A stretch of 64,000 bases of DNA from Glaciecola sp947496235 (GTDB lineage: Bacteria > Pseudomonadota > Gammaproteobacteria > Enterobacterales > Alteromonadaceae). Under the pieces are notes generated by a model. The model did no database searches, was not told the DNA's origin, and worked only from the letters and a program-made list of their open reading frames with translations. The translations under genes were made by a program, and so were the position numbers. This document shows positions 44,085 to 53,493 of the stretch, in pieces. The stretch spans positions 434,001 through 498,000 of the forward strand of contig NZ_JBLWFH010000001.1 of NCBI RefSeq assembly GCF_050306235.1, in the 5' to 3' direction. How positions within the stretch are numbered: position 1 is the stretch's first letter; each line of letters starts with the position of its first letter.

Positions 44085-45752
44085 ATGGGAATGCTATCAA
44101 AGAACCCTGTAAAATTCAGTATTTTTACAGCGGTAGTACTGCTCGCCTCAGCTTGCTCCAAAGAGCCCGAAGCGCCTAGTACAACAACTGAACCACAAAC
44201 ACCCAGTAATTTTGAGCAAGTTTATGCTGATATTTCAGTCGATAATTTGCGTGAACACATCAAAACCCTAGCATCAGATGAATTTGCAGGTCGTTTACCT
44301 ACCACTGAAGGTGAACAAAAAACCCTAGATTATCTCGTAAACTCTTTAAAAGCTTCTGGATTTGGGCCAGGCAATGGCGATAGCTTTTTTCAGCAAGTCG
44401 ATCTGATGGAAATAACTGCAGATCCAGATATGACGCTAACCTTGGGTGATCAAACCCTTGAATATAAAGAAGGTATGGTTGCGGGTTCTAAACGTGAACA
44501 GGCTGAGATAACACTTAAAGATTCAGAGGTCATCTTCTTAGGTTTTGGCGTTAATGCACCTGAATATGAATGGAATGACTATGCCGATGTGGATGTAAAA
44601 GGTAAAACTGTCATTGTATTGGTAAATGATCCAGGATTTGAAAACCCTGATTCTGGTAAATTCCAAGGCAAAACCATGACCTATTATGGTAGATGGTCAT
44701 ACAAATATGAAGAAGCAAGCCGCCAAGGTGCTGAAGCGGTATTCATAGTACATGAAACTGCGCCGGCATCTTATGGGTGGACTGTAGTTGCCAATAGTTG
44801 GAGCGGACCTCAATACGGTTTAGTGTCGGAAGACCAAGGGGCATCTCGCGTTGCAGTCGAAGGCTGGATTTCCCGCGAAGCCGCGGTGACTTTATTTGAA
44901 AATGCCGGTTTAAACTTCGAGGAAGAAAAAGCCAAAGCGCTTTCAGGTCCTTACCAGGTTGCATTAAATCAAACTGCTTCAGTAACGGTTAAAAACGATT
45001 TTGAAAAATCTGTCAGTAATAATGTCATAGCAACATTACCAGGTAGCAAAGCGCCTAACGAACATATTATCTACACCGCCCATTGGGACCATTTAGGTAC
45101 AGATGATTCTAAAGACGGCGACCATATCTATAACGGCGCCCATGACAACGCCACAGGCACAGCAGCTTTGTTATCAATGGCAGAAGCTTATGGTGATTTA
45201 AATCAAGCACCTGATAGATCTATCACCATGTTATTTGTCACCGCTGAAGAACAAGGATTACTGGGGTCTAAATACTACGCGGAAAATCCAATTATTCCGT
45301 TAAAAGACACAGTAGCCAATATCAACCTTGATGCAATGAATGTATTAGGAAGAACCAAGGATATTGCCGTTATTGGTAAAGGAAAATCAGAATTAGAAGA
45401 CTACCTAAAAATAGCTGCAGATAGACAACAGCGTGAAATTGTTGAAGAAGGTCGACCTGAAGCGGGCTACTACTATCGTTCAGATCATTTTAGCTTTGCC
45501 AAACAAGGTGTCCCGGCTCTATACGCAAAAGGTGGCGAAATTCCCATTGATGAAGCTACAGCTGACTATAGAAAGCGAATGAATGTAGTGGTTACGGGTT
45601 GTTACCATCAAGTTTGCGACCAATTCAGAGAAAAATGGGATATGGGCGGAATTCTTGAAGATACTCAGTTATTGTTTGAAGTAGGTTATGAAATAGCCAA
45701 CACTGATGCATGGCCAGCATGGAATCCAACCAGTGAATTCCAACGCAAATAA
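44085..45752 (+). CDS. M28 family metallopeptidase, lipoprotein
   Basis: A 555-residue zinc aminopeptidase with a signal peptide and lipobox SAC (about Cys24). A PA-like insertion is followed by the M28 catalytic domain with metal ligands in TAHWDHLG (His), HDNATGTA (Asp), TAEEQGLLG (Glu pair), NLDAMN (Asp) and YRSDHFSF (His). It probably works in the periplasm or on the outer membrane in peptide scavenging. A GAGGAA site precedes the ATG, and a strong terminator follows. Confidence 0.9.
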   Translation: MGMLSKNPVKFSIFTAVVLLASACSKEPEAPSTTTEPQTPSNFEQVYADISVDNLREHIKTLASDEFAGRLPTTEGEQKTLDYLVNSLKASGFGPGNGDSFFQQVDLMEITADPDMTLTLGDQTLEYKEGMVAGSKREQAEITLKDSEVIFLGFGVNAPEYEWNDYADVDVKGKTVIVLVNDPGFENPDSGKFQGKTMTYYGRWSYKYEEASRQGAEAVFIVHETAPASYGWTVVANSWSGPQYGLVSEDQGASRVAVEGWISREAAVTLFENAGLNFEEEKAKALSGPYQVALNQTASVTVKNDFEKSVSNNVIATLPGSKAPNEHIIYTAHWDHLGTDDSKDGDHIYNGAHDNATGTAALLSMAEAYGDLNQAPDRSITMLFVTAEEQGLLGSKYYAENPIIPLKDTVANINLDAMNVLGRTKDIAVIGKGKSELEDYLKIAADRQQREIVEEGRPEAGYYYRSDHFSFAKQGVPALYAKGGEIPIDEATADYRKRMNVVVTGCYHQVCDQFREKWDMGGILEDTQLLFEVGYEIANTDAWPAWNPTSEFQRK

Positions 45753-45765
45753 ATAATACCAACTT

Positions 45766-45792
45766 AAAACCCGCCGTACCGGCGGGTTTTTT
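45766..45792 (+). terminator. Rho-independent terminator after the M28 gene
   Basis: CCCGCC / GGCGGG extended by A/T pairs, 5-nt loop, T6 tail. Confidence 0.93.
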
Positions 45793-45910
45793 AATTATGA
45801 ATTCTGAATTAACTTGGCTTTTTGTTATCTTTTAGTAAAAAAACCTATGCAATTTGGGTTTTGACATAATTAACACTTGCAAATTAATTTTAAACTGGCA
45901 AATTCCCTAC

Positions 45911-45952
45911 CTAGAGCGTGTTTATCACTTTACAAAGATCAATAGGCTCTAG
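45911..45952 (+). repeat. Copy C of the 15-bp motif in a 42-bp element with terminal inverted repeats
   Basis: CTAGAGCGTGTTTAT opens a 42-bp segment that ends in GCTCTAG, the exact complement of its first 7 bases. It lies in the asnB leader. Confidence 0.5.
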
Positions 45953-46093
45953 ACACCATATAAAAATAAAAACAGTGTCGACAAAAATAAGTGCTGACTA
46001 TTCTCGAGTAAGTAGCATCCCACGACAGTAAACAAAAAACCTGTAATCAGGTTTTCTACATCAATTACTAGTTGAACAGAGGCGAATCCTTTT

Positions 46094-47770
46094 ATGTGCG
46101 GTATTTTTAGTATTCTAGACATCAAGTCGGATACAACAGAATTAAGAACCAAAGCCCTTGAGTTAGCCAAGCTACTCAGGCACAGAGGCCCTGATTGGTC
46201 TGGCATTTGGCATGACGACAAAGCCATCCTTTGTCATGAACGTTTGGCCATCGTAGACGTTGACACAGGCGCTCAACCATTAATCAGTGATAATGGTAAT
46301 CAAATATTAGCCGTAAATGGAGAGATTTATAATCACAAGGATTTAGAAAAAGAATATTGTGGTGATTATAATTTCGCGACACGTTCTGACTGTGAAGTTA
46401 TTCTGCCGCTATATCAAAAATTCGGCACTGAATTTATTGATAAATTACAAGGCATGTTTTCTTTTGTGCTCTATGATAAGTCCACAGGGGACTATTTAGT
46501 TGTTAGAGACCATATTGGCATTATTCCGCTTTATACAGGTTTCGATGAATACGGTAACTTTTATGTGGCGTCTGAAATGAAAGCCTTGGTACCTGTTTGT
46601 AAAACGGTACAAGAGTTTCCTCCTGGACATTACATGCTCAACGGTAAATTAACCAAATACTATGAGCGAGATTGGATGAGTTTCGATGCTGTTAAAGATA
46701 ACGAAACTAACCTTGAAGATCTAAAACACGCATTTGAAAAAGCGGTTAAATCTCACTTGATGTCAGATGTTCCTTACGCAGTATTACTATCTGGTGGTCT
46801 TGATTCTTCATTGGTTTCTGCTGTTGCCGCACGTTATGTTGCTAAACGAGTAGAAGATGAAGACAAATCGGATGCTTGGTGGCCACGCTTACACAGCTTC
46901 GCTGTAGGTCTGAAAGGCGCACCAGATTTATTAGCTGCGAAAAAAGTAGCTGACATGATTGGAACTGTCCACCATGAAGTGCATTTTACTATTCAAGAAG
47001 GTTTAGATGCTATTCGTGATGTGATTTATCACTTAGAAACTTTTGATACTACGACTATTCGTGCCGCTACACCTATGTACCTTATGACCCGTAAGATTAA
47101 AGCTATGGGGATTAAAATGGTACTTTCGGGTGAAGGATCAGATGAAATCTTTGGTGGTTATTTGTATTTCCACAAAGCGCCTAATGAAAAAGAGTTCCAT
47201 GAAGAAACGGTTAGAAAGCTTGATCGCCTGCACATGTTTGATTGTGCAAGAGCAAATAAAGCTACTTCTGCATGGGGCGTTGAAGCTCGCGTTCCTTTCT
47301 TAGATAAAGAATTTATGGACGTTGCTATGCGCCTTAATCCTAAAGATAAGATGTGTATCAATGGTCGCATGGAAAAGTGGATCTTGCGTAAAGCATTCGA
47401 CGATGAAACCTATTTACCCGCAGAAGTACTGTGGCGTCAAAAAGAACAGTTTGGTGACGGTGTAGGCTATTCTTGGATTGATTCTATTCGCGAGTATGCT
47501 GATCAAATGGTGACAGACCAACAATTAGCTACCGCTGAGTTTAGATTCCCAATTAATACGCCAGACACTAAAGAAGGGTATTTTTATCGCACTATTTTTG
47601 AAGATTTCTTCCCGCAAGAAAGCGCTGCGAAATGTGTACCTGGTGGAAAATCTATCGCTTGTAGTACCGTTGAAGCACTTGAGTGGGATGCTAGCTTTAA
47701 AGAGTCAGCAGATCCATCGGGCCGTTCAATGAAAAACGTGCATGCAGGTGAATTTGGTAAACAATCTTAA
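46094..47770 (+). CDS. asnB: Asparagine synthase B (glutamine-hydrolysing)
   Basis: A 558-residue two-domain enzyme making asparagine from aspartate, glutamine and ATP. The N-terminal glutaminase nucleophile is Cys2 in MCGIF, with RHRGPD after it. The synthetase domain has the pyrophosphate loop LSGGLDSSL and the SGEGSDEIFGGY motif. Length matches E. coli AsnB. It has a long leader and a strong terminator after it. Confidence 0.96.
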   Translation: MCGIFSILDIKSDTTELRTKALELAKLLRHRGPDWSGIWHDDKAILCHERLAIVDVDTGAQPLISDNGNQILAVNGEIYNHKDLEKEYCGDYNFATRSDCEVILPLYQKFGTEFIDKLQGMFSFVLYDKSTGDYLVVRDHIGIIPLYTGFDEYGNFYVASEMKALVPVCKTVQEFPPGHYMLNGKLTKYYERDWMSFDAVKDNETNLEDLKHAFEKAVKSHLMSDVPYAVLLSGGLDSSLVSAVAARYVAKRVEDEDKSDAWWPRLHSFAVGLKGAPDLLAAKKVADMIGTVHHEVHFTIQEGLDAIRDVIYHLETFDTTTIRAATPMYLMTRKIKAMGIKMVLSGEGSDEIFGGYLYFHKAPNEKEFHEETVRKLDRLHMFDCARANKATSAWGVEARVPFLDKEFMDVAMRLNPKDKMCINGRMEKWILRKAFDDETYLPAEVLWRQKEQFGDGVGYSWIDSIREYADQMVTDQQLATAEFRFPINTPDTKEGYFYRTIFEDFFPQESAAKCVPGGKSIACSTVEALEWDASFKESADPSGRSMKNVHAGEFGKQS

Positions 47771-47822
47771 TCTGTGATTATGTCGGTTAGTCAAATTAAC
47801 CGGCAGGCCAAATAAGACAATT

Positions 47823-47852
47823 AAAACGCGAACTTTATAGTTCGCGTTTTTT
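47823..47852. terminator. Bidirectional terminator between asnB and the LysR gene
   Basis: AAAACGCGAACT / AGTTCGCGTTTT with a TTAT loop and T-rich tail. The tail runs into the stop codon of the minus-strand LysR gene. Confidence 0.93.
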
Positions 47853-48729
47853 ATTGAGCTTGCTGTATACCATTAATCAAACAATCAATAGCCACACGAA
47901 TTTTCGGCGACAAATGCCTAGATGGTGGGTACAGCACCCAGATGCGTTCTTCGTTTATTTGCAAATCAGGCAATAAATCGACTAACTCACCAGATGCTAG
48001 GTAGGGCTTTACATAATAATCGGGTAATTGCACTATGCCTAAATGCTTAAGCGCCGCATCAATTAATGCTATTCCGCTATTACAGCGCAGTTTTTCATTT
48101 ACCTTTACATTTTCGGTTTTACCATCTCGCAAAAACTTCCAGTTATCCGCCGTACCTAAAATACAATGGTGTTTATATAAATCAGCAATAGTCATTGGCG
48201 TTCCATGAGCTTGCAAATATTTTGGCGATGCTACCAAGTGCAAGGCACGGCTAGATAATCGACGTGCAATGTAAGAGGAATCCTCTAATTCTCCTAAGCG
48301 AACGGCCAAATCATATCCTTCTTGTATTAGGTCTACCACTTGGTTAGTTAAGTGCAAATGAATTTGCAATTCTGGATATGCTTGGGCAATATCATTTACC
48401 AGTGGTGCAATGACTCGCTCTCCATAGGTTACCGGCGCTGTCATTTTTAGTTTACCTGCAGGCTTGGCACGAAGATCTGTCATCAACTTTTCAGCTGCGT
48501 CTAATTCTTCTAAAACGGGTTTACAATGACGATAAAAGGTCTCGCCAGAATCGGTAATTGCGACTACTCTTGTAGTACGATTCACCAATTTAGTACTTAA
48601 ACGGTTTTCTAACTTAGTAATTTGTCGCGATACCTGTGCGGTAGAAATACCTAAGCGCTTTGCAGCTAACGTGAAGTTTTTGGTCTCAGCAACCGCTACA
48701 AACTCGTTTATGCCGTCCCAATTTGCCAC
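47851..48729 (-). CDS. LysR family transcriptional regulator
   Basis: A 292-residue LysR regulator with an N-terminal winged helix (FTLAAKRLGISTAQVSRQITKLE, quoted in part) and a C-terminal substrate-binding domain. The start is GTG with GAGG upstream. It is divergent from the formaldehyde-detoxifying dehydrogenase gene and a good candidate for its regulator. A perfect 14-bp palindrome lies 12 bp upstream of its start. Confidence 0.88.
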   Translation of the reverse strand: MANWDGINEFVAVAETKNFTLAAKRLGISTAQVSRQITKLENRLSTKLVNRTTRVVAITDSGETFYRHCKPVLEELDAAEKLMTDLRAKPAGKLKMTAPVTYGERVIAPLVNDIAQAYPELQIHLHLTNQVVDLIQEGYDLAVRLGELEDSSYIARRLSSRALHLVASPKYLQAHGTPMTIADLYKHHCILGTADNWKFLRDGKTENVKVNEKLRCNSGIALIDAALKHLGIVQLPDYYVKPYLASGELVDLLPDLQINEERIWVLYPPSRHLSPKIRVAIDCLINGIQQAQ

Positions 48730-48741
48730 TCAACCTCATTA

Positions 48742-48755
48742 TTACCATATGGTAA
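48742..48755. promoter_or_regulatory. Perfect palindrome in the LysR-frmA divergent region
   Basis: TTACCATATGGTAA is self-complementary over 14 bp. It lies 12 bp before the LysR start and 94 bp before frmA. It could be an operator for the LysR protein. Confidence 0.45.
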
Positions 48756-48849
48756 AAGTTATTTACATAGATAAGCTATTGTTACAAAATCTAACAGATA
48801 TACAATAGGCATCTATAAATTAAAAGACAAAAAATAAGGATTAAAAATT

Positions 48850-49971
48850 ATGGCAGACGTTATTACTTGTAAAGCCGCTGTTGCCTGGGAAGCGGGTAAA
48901 CCCTTAAGTATTGAAGAAGTGCAAGTTGCCCCGCCTAAAGCAGGTGAAGTACGCGTAAAGATAGTTGCTACAGGTGTTTGTCATACCGATGCTTTCACAT
49001 TGTCAGGTGATGATCCAGAAGGTGTATTTCCAGCAATTTTAGGTCATGAAGGTGGCGGTATAGTTGAATCTGTAGGTGAAGGTGTAACTTCTTTAAAAGT
49101 GGGTGATCATGTTATACCTTTATACACAGCTGAGTGCGGCAAGTGTAAATTTTGTTTATCCGGTAAAACCAATTTGTGTAGCGCAGTGCGCGAAACTCAA
49201 GGTAAGGGTCTAATGCCTGATGGTACTACTCGATTTACCTGTAATGGCAAAGAGATTTTTCACTACATGGGCTGTTCAACCTTTTCTGAATACACTGTAT
49301 TACCAGAGATTTCATTAGCCAAAATAAACCCGTCTGCCCCCTTAGAAGAAGTATGCTTGCTTGGTTGCGGTGTTACAACTGGCATGGGCGCTGTAATGAA
49401 TACAGCCAAAGTACAAGAAGGTGACACTGTTGCTATTTTTGGTCTTGGCGGTATTGGCCTTTCAGCCATCATAGGTGCCACCATGGCAAAAGCGGGTCGA
49501 ATCATTGGCATTGACCTAAATGAATCTAAATTTGAATTGGCTAAAAAACTCGGAGCAACCGATTGTATTAATCCAAAAGATTACGACAAGCCTATTCAAG
49601 AAGTTATCGTGGAATTAACCGATGGTGGTGTGGACTACTCATTTGAATGTATTGGTAATGTGAACGTGATGCGTTCAGCCTTAGAGTGTTGTCATAAAGG
49701 TTGGGGAGAATCCGTCATTATCGGTGTTGCCGGTGCCGGCCAAGAAATCTCTACACGCCCGTTCCAATTAGTAACCGGTCGAGTATGGCGCGGTACTGCT
49801 TTTGGTGGTGTAAAAGGTCGCTCTCAGTTGCCAGGTATAGTTGAAGACTATCTAGCGGGTAAATTCGCATTAAATGATTTTATTACCCATACCATGCCGC
49901 TAGAAGATATTAACGAGTCATTTGATTTAATGCATGAAGGTAAGAGCATTCGTAGCGTCATTCATTACTAA
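48850..49971 (+). CDS. frmA: S-(hydroxymethyl)glutathione dehydrogenase / class III alcohol dehydrogenase
   Basis: A 373-residue zinc alcohol dehydrogenase oxidising the formaldehyde-glutathione adduct. Catalytic-zinc ligands lie in GVCHTD and GHEGGG. The structural-zinc cysteines follow the C-x2-C-x2-C-x7-C pattern (CGKCKFCLSGKTNLC). The NAD-binding motif is FGLGGIG. A formylglutathione hydrolase (frmB), often adjacent, is absent; the next gene is on the other strand. Probably controlled by the divergent LysR protein. Confidence 0.95.
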   Translation: MADVITCKAAVAWEAGKPLSIEEVQVAPPKAGEVRVKIVATGVCHTDAFTLSGDDPEGVFPAILGHEGGGIVESVGEGVTSLKVGDHVIPLYTAECGKCKFCLSGKTNLCSAVRETQGKGLMPDGTTRFTCNGKEIFHYMGCSTFSEYTVLPEISLAKINPSAPLEEVCLLGCGVTTGMGAVMNTAKVQEGDTVAIFGLGGIGLSAIIGATMAKAGRIIGIDLNESKFELAKKLGATDCINPKDYDKPIQEVIVELTDGGVDYSFECIGNVNVMRSALECCHKGWGESVIIGVAGAGQEISTRPFQLVTGRVWRGTAFGGVKGRSQLPGIVEDYLAGKFALNDFITHTMPLEDINESFDLMHEGKSIRSVIHY

Positions 49972-49994
49972 ATAAAACGCTTTTAAATCAAACA

Positions 49995-50027
49995 TAAACC
50001 CGCTTTAATCAGCGGGTTTATTTTTTT
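49995..50027. terminator. Rho-independent terminator after frmA
   Basis: TAAACCCGCT / AGCGGGTTTA, 6-nt loop, T7 tail. The last codons of the convergent minus-strand gene are part of the stem-loop. Confidence 0.9.
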
Positions 50028-50892
50028 CTTCCGATATTTTCATTTGTTCAGGCTTAAACCAAAACAGTTCTTGGTCGATAGGTGTTGCTATGGGTAGCAG
50101 CGGATTCTCTAGTTCAAAATAGGTGATATCATCTATTCCAAGGCGTAATAGAGTTTGTTTGAAATGTTGGAAAAATAAGGCATCAAAACTACCATCTGCG
50201 ATAGCGCGATCTAGACCTGTCTGGATTAAATTTGCCATAGTTTTATTGCGTTTATTGACAAAGAAATACATGGCGGTAGGGTATTTAATGGCGACACCTT
50301 GTTTGATTCGCAAAAAACTAATTTCTTCATTATCAAGTTCGTCACTAATTTCTACCACCGAACGAGGGAAAAAATCAGCCACTTTTTCCAACATTAAGTT
50401 CCGCGATTCCAAATAATCTCGAGCTGTTACCACATTAAAGCCATTTGCTTGCAAAATCTTGGTATCTGGCCAAGCAATGCCTTGCACTGGCTTGTATTTT
50501 AATAACTGATCAAAAGAGTTTATCTTAGTAGTTAGCAACTTATTTTCGGAATGAACCAAGAACATACGCCAACCAATTAATCCCTTGGTAATTGGAATCC
50601 TAATGGGCAATAGATCTTGTTCTCGCTGAATATCCGTCATCGACCATAAGATATTTATTTCTAAATTTTCTTCGAGCCGTTTTAATGATTTTGCTTGGCG
50701 CATGGGCACTGATGACGGAATTATTTCATATCTGACACCCGTCTTTTCTAACGCCAAATCGAGTAAAGCTAGAGGATAACGGTAGCGCTCATCATTGGGC
50801 AGTGGTGATTGAGGATAAATCACCTCCCAAACCGCCGCCATTGAAGATGTTGAGAACACTAACAACAAGATTGAAACTAAGATTTTTAACAT
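50005..50892 (-). CDS. Periplasmic solute-binding protein (SBP family 3-like)
   Basis: A 295-residue exported protein with a cleavable signal peptide (SMAAVW near residue 20) and a bacterial family 3 solute-binding-like fold (YPLALLDLALEKTGVRYEI and the C-terminal ALFFQHF helix). No ABC permease or ATPase gene is nearby, so it may be an orphan receptor or a sensor-like protein. Ligand unknown. Confidence 0.7.
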   Translation of the reverse strand: MLKILVSILLLVFSTSSMAAVWEVIYPQSPLPNDERYRYPLALLDLALEKTGVRYEIIPSSVPMRQAKSLKRLEENLEINILWSMTDIQREQDLLPIRIPITKGLIGWRMFLVHSENKLLTTKINSFDQLLKYKPVQGIAWPDTKILQANGFNVVTARDYLESRNLMLEKVADFFPRSVVEISDELDNEEISFLRIKQGVAIKYPTAMYFFVNKRNKTMANLIQTGLDRAIADGSFDALFFQHFKQTLLRLGIDDITYFELENPLLPIATPIDQELFWFKPEQMKISEEKNKPAD

Positions 50893-50959
50893 GAAGTTTC
50901 ACCATTATTTGCGCAGGGTCAGGAAAAACTCGAACCCAATGCAATATTAAACTGACGAT

Positions 50960-51634
50960 TTATTCAACACCAATAAATTTATGTGTTTGCAAAGATAACC
51001 GCCAATTCTTCTTAATGCAGGTAGCAACCGCCAAATCAGTTGCACGTTTTTGCATACTTATGGGTTGTAAATATATTACTGGTTGCGATGTATGTACACG
51101 TTTTTTCAGTAATTCTTCTAATTCCTCAATGTGCTTTTCCATGGCAATCGCATGTTTTATCTCATTCGCCCTGTATAACGCGTCCTCTCTTACTACCTTG
51201 CCACCTGGCATATTGATTTTAGGCGAAAGGGTCACCCAAGTATCTTCATGGCACAAGACTTGGTAAGTACCACTGGTTTCAATTTGGGTGTTAAATCCTT
51301 TGTCCTTGGCCAGTTGTGTAAACGGACGCAAATCAAACATGCAGGGCTCCCCCCCCGTAATGACAATATGTTTTGCGGTGTAGCCTTGAGATGCAAAAAG
51401 CTCAAAAAGTTGCTCAGGCGTGGCTGAAAAATAATGGGAAGTGTCCGTTGTTTCTTGCATTATTACCATGCTATCTCTTTCATCATCTTGTTCGACTTCC
51501 CAAGTATGTTTAGTATCACACCAAGGGCAGCCAACAAGACAGCCTTGCAGACGAACAAAAATAGAAGGCACACCGGTAAAACTGCCCTCTCCTTGAATAG
51601 ATTCAAAAACTTCATTTACTAATAGCGTATTCAT
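50960..51634 (-). CDS. queE: 7-carboxy-7-deazaguanine synthase
   Basis: A radical-SAM enzyme of 224 residues for the queuosine/7-deazaguanine pathway. The cluster motif is C-x3-C-x2-C (CLVGCPWC), after SIQGEGSFTGVPSIFVR. I start it at the ATG at 51634, where the protein aligns with the family N-terminus, not at the ATG 8 codons upstream. It is divergent from queC over 84 bp. Confidence 0.93.
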   Translation of the reverse strand: MNTLLVNEVFESIQGEGSFTGVPSIFVRLQGCLVGCPWCDTKHTWEVEQDDERDSMVIMQETTDTSHYFSATPEQLFELFASQGYTAKHIVITGGEPCMFDLRPFTQLAKDKGFNTQIETSGTYQVLCHEDTWVTLSPKINMPGGKVVREDALYRANEIKHAIAMEKHIEELEELLKKRVHTSQPVIYLQPISMQKRATDLAVATCIKKNWRLSLQTHKFIGVE

Positions 51635-51718
51635 TATCAACTCTTTGGATTTAACCATTGGGATTTTAACAGCTATAGATTAAAATCCTGTATTAAATTC
51701 ACCAAAATATCGAAAAAA

Positions 51719-52372
51719 ATGCCAAAAGTAGTTGTCATCTATAGCGGCGGAATGGATTCTTTCACCGTACTTCATAAAGCGATTAGCCAAGGCTTCGACG
51801 TAAGCGCCGTATCATTTAACTATGGTCAGCGCCATGATAAGGAGCTTGAATACGCAGCTAATGTCTGTAAAGACCTTGGAATAGCCCATCAAATAATCGA
51901 CTTATCCGCCATTAATCCTTTGCTAGCAGGTTCATCTTTAACTGATGATATTGATGTGCCAGAAGGACATTACGAAGAAGAATCCATGAAACAAACTGTG
52001 GTTCCAAATCGTAATATGATCATGCTATCTCTAGCCGTTGGATACGCGGTTTCAATCGAAGCTGAAGCAGTCTATTTTGGCGCTCATTCAGGTGACCATG
52101 CAATATACCCTGATTGCCGCACTGCCTTTGTTGATGCAATGAACGAGGTATGTAAAATTGCCAACTATCAAGCTGTAGAGATTAGAGCGCCCTATCTGCA
52201 TAAAGATAAGATCGATATTTTAGAAGACGGCCTGAAAATGGGTTTGGATTATGCTAATACCTGGACCTGTTACAACGGACGCACTCATGCTTGTGGTAAA
52301 TGTGGCGCTTGTCAGGAAAGGTTAGAAGCTTTTGAAAAAAATGGTCAAAAAGATCCATTGATCTATGAGTAG
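51719..52372 (+). CDS. queC: 7-cyano-7-deazaguanine synthase
   Basis: A 217-residue ATP-dependent enzyme converting 7-carboxy-7-deazaguanine to preQ0. The PP-loop is YSGGMDSFT at residues 8-16. The zinc-binding cysteines lie in CGKCGACQER near the C-terminus, with an earlier Cys in NTWTCYN. No good ribosome-binding site precedes the ATG. Together with queE it supplies two consecutive steps. Confidence 0.94.
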   Translation: MPKVVVIYSGGMDSFTVLHKAISQGFDVSAVSFNYGQRHDKELEYAANVCKDLGIAHQIIDLSAINPLLAGSSLTDDIDVPEGHYEEESMKQTVVPNRNMIMLSLAVGYAVSIEAEAVYFGAHSGDHAIYPDCRTAFVDAMNEVCKIANYQAVEIRAPYLHKDKIDILEDGLKMGLDYANTWTCYNGRTHACGKCGACQERLEAFEKNGQKDPLIYE

Positions 52373-52380
52373 AACGCATA

Positions 52381-52407
52381 AAAAAAGCCAGCTATTGCTG
52401 GCTTTTT
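52381..52407. terminator. Bidirectional terminator between queC and a LysR gene
   Basis: GCCAGC / GCTGGC with a TATT loop, preceded by A6 and followed by T5. Confidence 0.93.
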
Positions 52408-52418
52408 AAAATTCTGAA

Positions 52419-53351
52419 TTACCGCTTCTGACTCTCAGCGACAAAATATTCTATTTCTTTTATACAATGACGTAATACTGGATTTAGTCTCGTATTTTTA
52501 CCATTCATAACAAAAAGCTCGTGGGCAAATTTAAACAAACTACCTTTTGCAATAGGCACTAATCCAGTCGCAGCGCCCTGCTCTCTTGCAATATAATCAG
52601 GTAAAAGACCTAAATATTCCCCTGTCATAATTGCTGCCATACAAGCATCAAAAGAATCGGAAAATGTTTGTATCGATAGGCGTTTGTCATTATCAATGTA
52701 ATTTGACGATGACAGCCCTGACATACCAATTGCGGGGTAATCTTCTATATTCACATTGTCAGGTAGCTTATCCGCTTCACGAAATTTAGCCAGCGGATGT
52801 GTAGGGGCACAATATAAACGCCCTTCACATTTAATGCCTACTGGATGAAACATTACAGATTCAGGTTTTACCATATCGTATGTCGATAAAACTAGGTGAC
52901 ATTCCCCAGACAACGCCACATGTTCAACTTCGTTGTAGAGTCTGGTTTGAATGTTAACGTGTATATCATCAAACTTCTTCATTGTGCTCTTAACGGCTTT
53001 ACTCACTGCTAATTGCATGGACGTCGCTAATCCCGCCATTAACACTATCGTAATGTGACCGGAATAATCATCATGAAGACTTTTAAGATTGAAAACAAAG
53101 TTATCAAAAGCATTAAAGATTCGTTTGGTTTCTTGAAATACCACTTCACCTTCTTTGGTCATCTGAAAGCCGCCACGACCACGATGACACAACACAAGAT
53201 CTAAACGCTCTTCGAGTTTCTTGATTGCTGCACTGATGTTGGGTCTCTGCATTCTTAACACAGGTTCAGCGGCAGTAAAGCCATTACAGGATGCCACAGC
53301 ATAAAATACCCGAAGTAGCTTTATATCTGATTCTTGCAAACGATTTAGCAT
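52419..53351 (-). CDS. LysR family transcriptional regulator
   Basis: A 310-residue LysR protein. The N-terminal winged helix (MQRPNISAAIKKLEERL) is followed by an arginine-rich wing (CHRGRGGFQMT) and a co-inducer domain. I start it at the ATG at 53351, which has AAGGAG 6 nt upstream, not at an in-frame ATG 14 codons earlier. It has its own promoter region and no obvious partner gene. Target unknown. Confidence 0.86.
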   Translation of the reverse strand: MLNRLQESDIKLLRVFYAVASCNGFTAAEPVLRMQRPNISAAIKKLEERLDLVLCHRGRGGFQMTKEGEVVFQETKRIFNAFDNFVFNLKSLHDDYSGHITIVLMAGLATSMQLAVSKAVKSTMKKFDDIHVNIQTRLYNEVEHVALSGECHLVLSTYDMVKPESVMFHPVGIKCEGRLYCAPTHPLAKFREADKLPDNVNIEDYPAIGMSGLSSSNYIDNDKRLSIQTFSDSFDACMAAIMTGEYLGLLPDYIAREQGAATGLVPIAKGSLFKFAHELFVMNGKNTRLNPVLRHCIKEIEYFVAESQKR

Positions 53352-53493
53352 GAAAACTCCTTGCGCAAAGGGGTAAGCAGACATTTCTGCCAACCCAATG
53401 TCACAACTACAAATAATTAAATAATAGACTATTTAATAAGTTATCGTTTTATATAACTAAAACTTTACAAAATTTCAAATAAATGGCGAAAAT

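Larger units (their letters stand above)
45753..46093 (+). promoter_or_regulatory. 341-bp asnB upstream region
   Basis: No gene. It holds the M28 terminator and a candidate promoter TTGACA (45861-45866) with a TTAATT -10 (45884-45889) after 17 bp. An element bounded by CTAGAGC / GCTCTAG (45911-45952) follows, inside the predicted asnB leader of about 200 nt. No attenuator-like terminator is obvious. Confidence 0.5.

Noticed and set aside
45949..46227. 92-residue minus-strand frame across the asnB start
   Set aside because: It overlaps the asnB N-terminus, whose Cys2 start is certain, and has no start signals.
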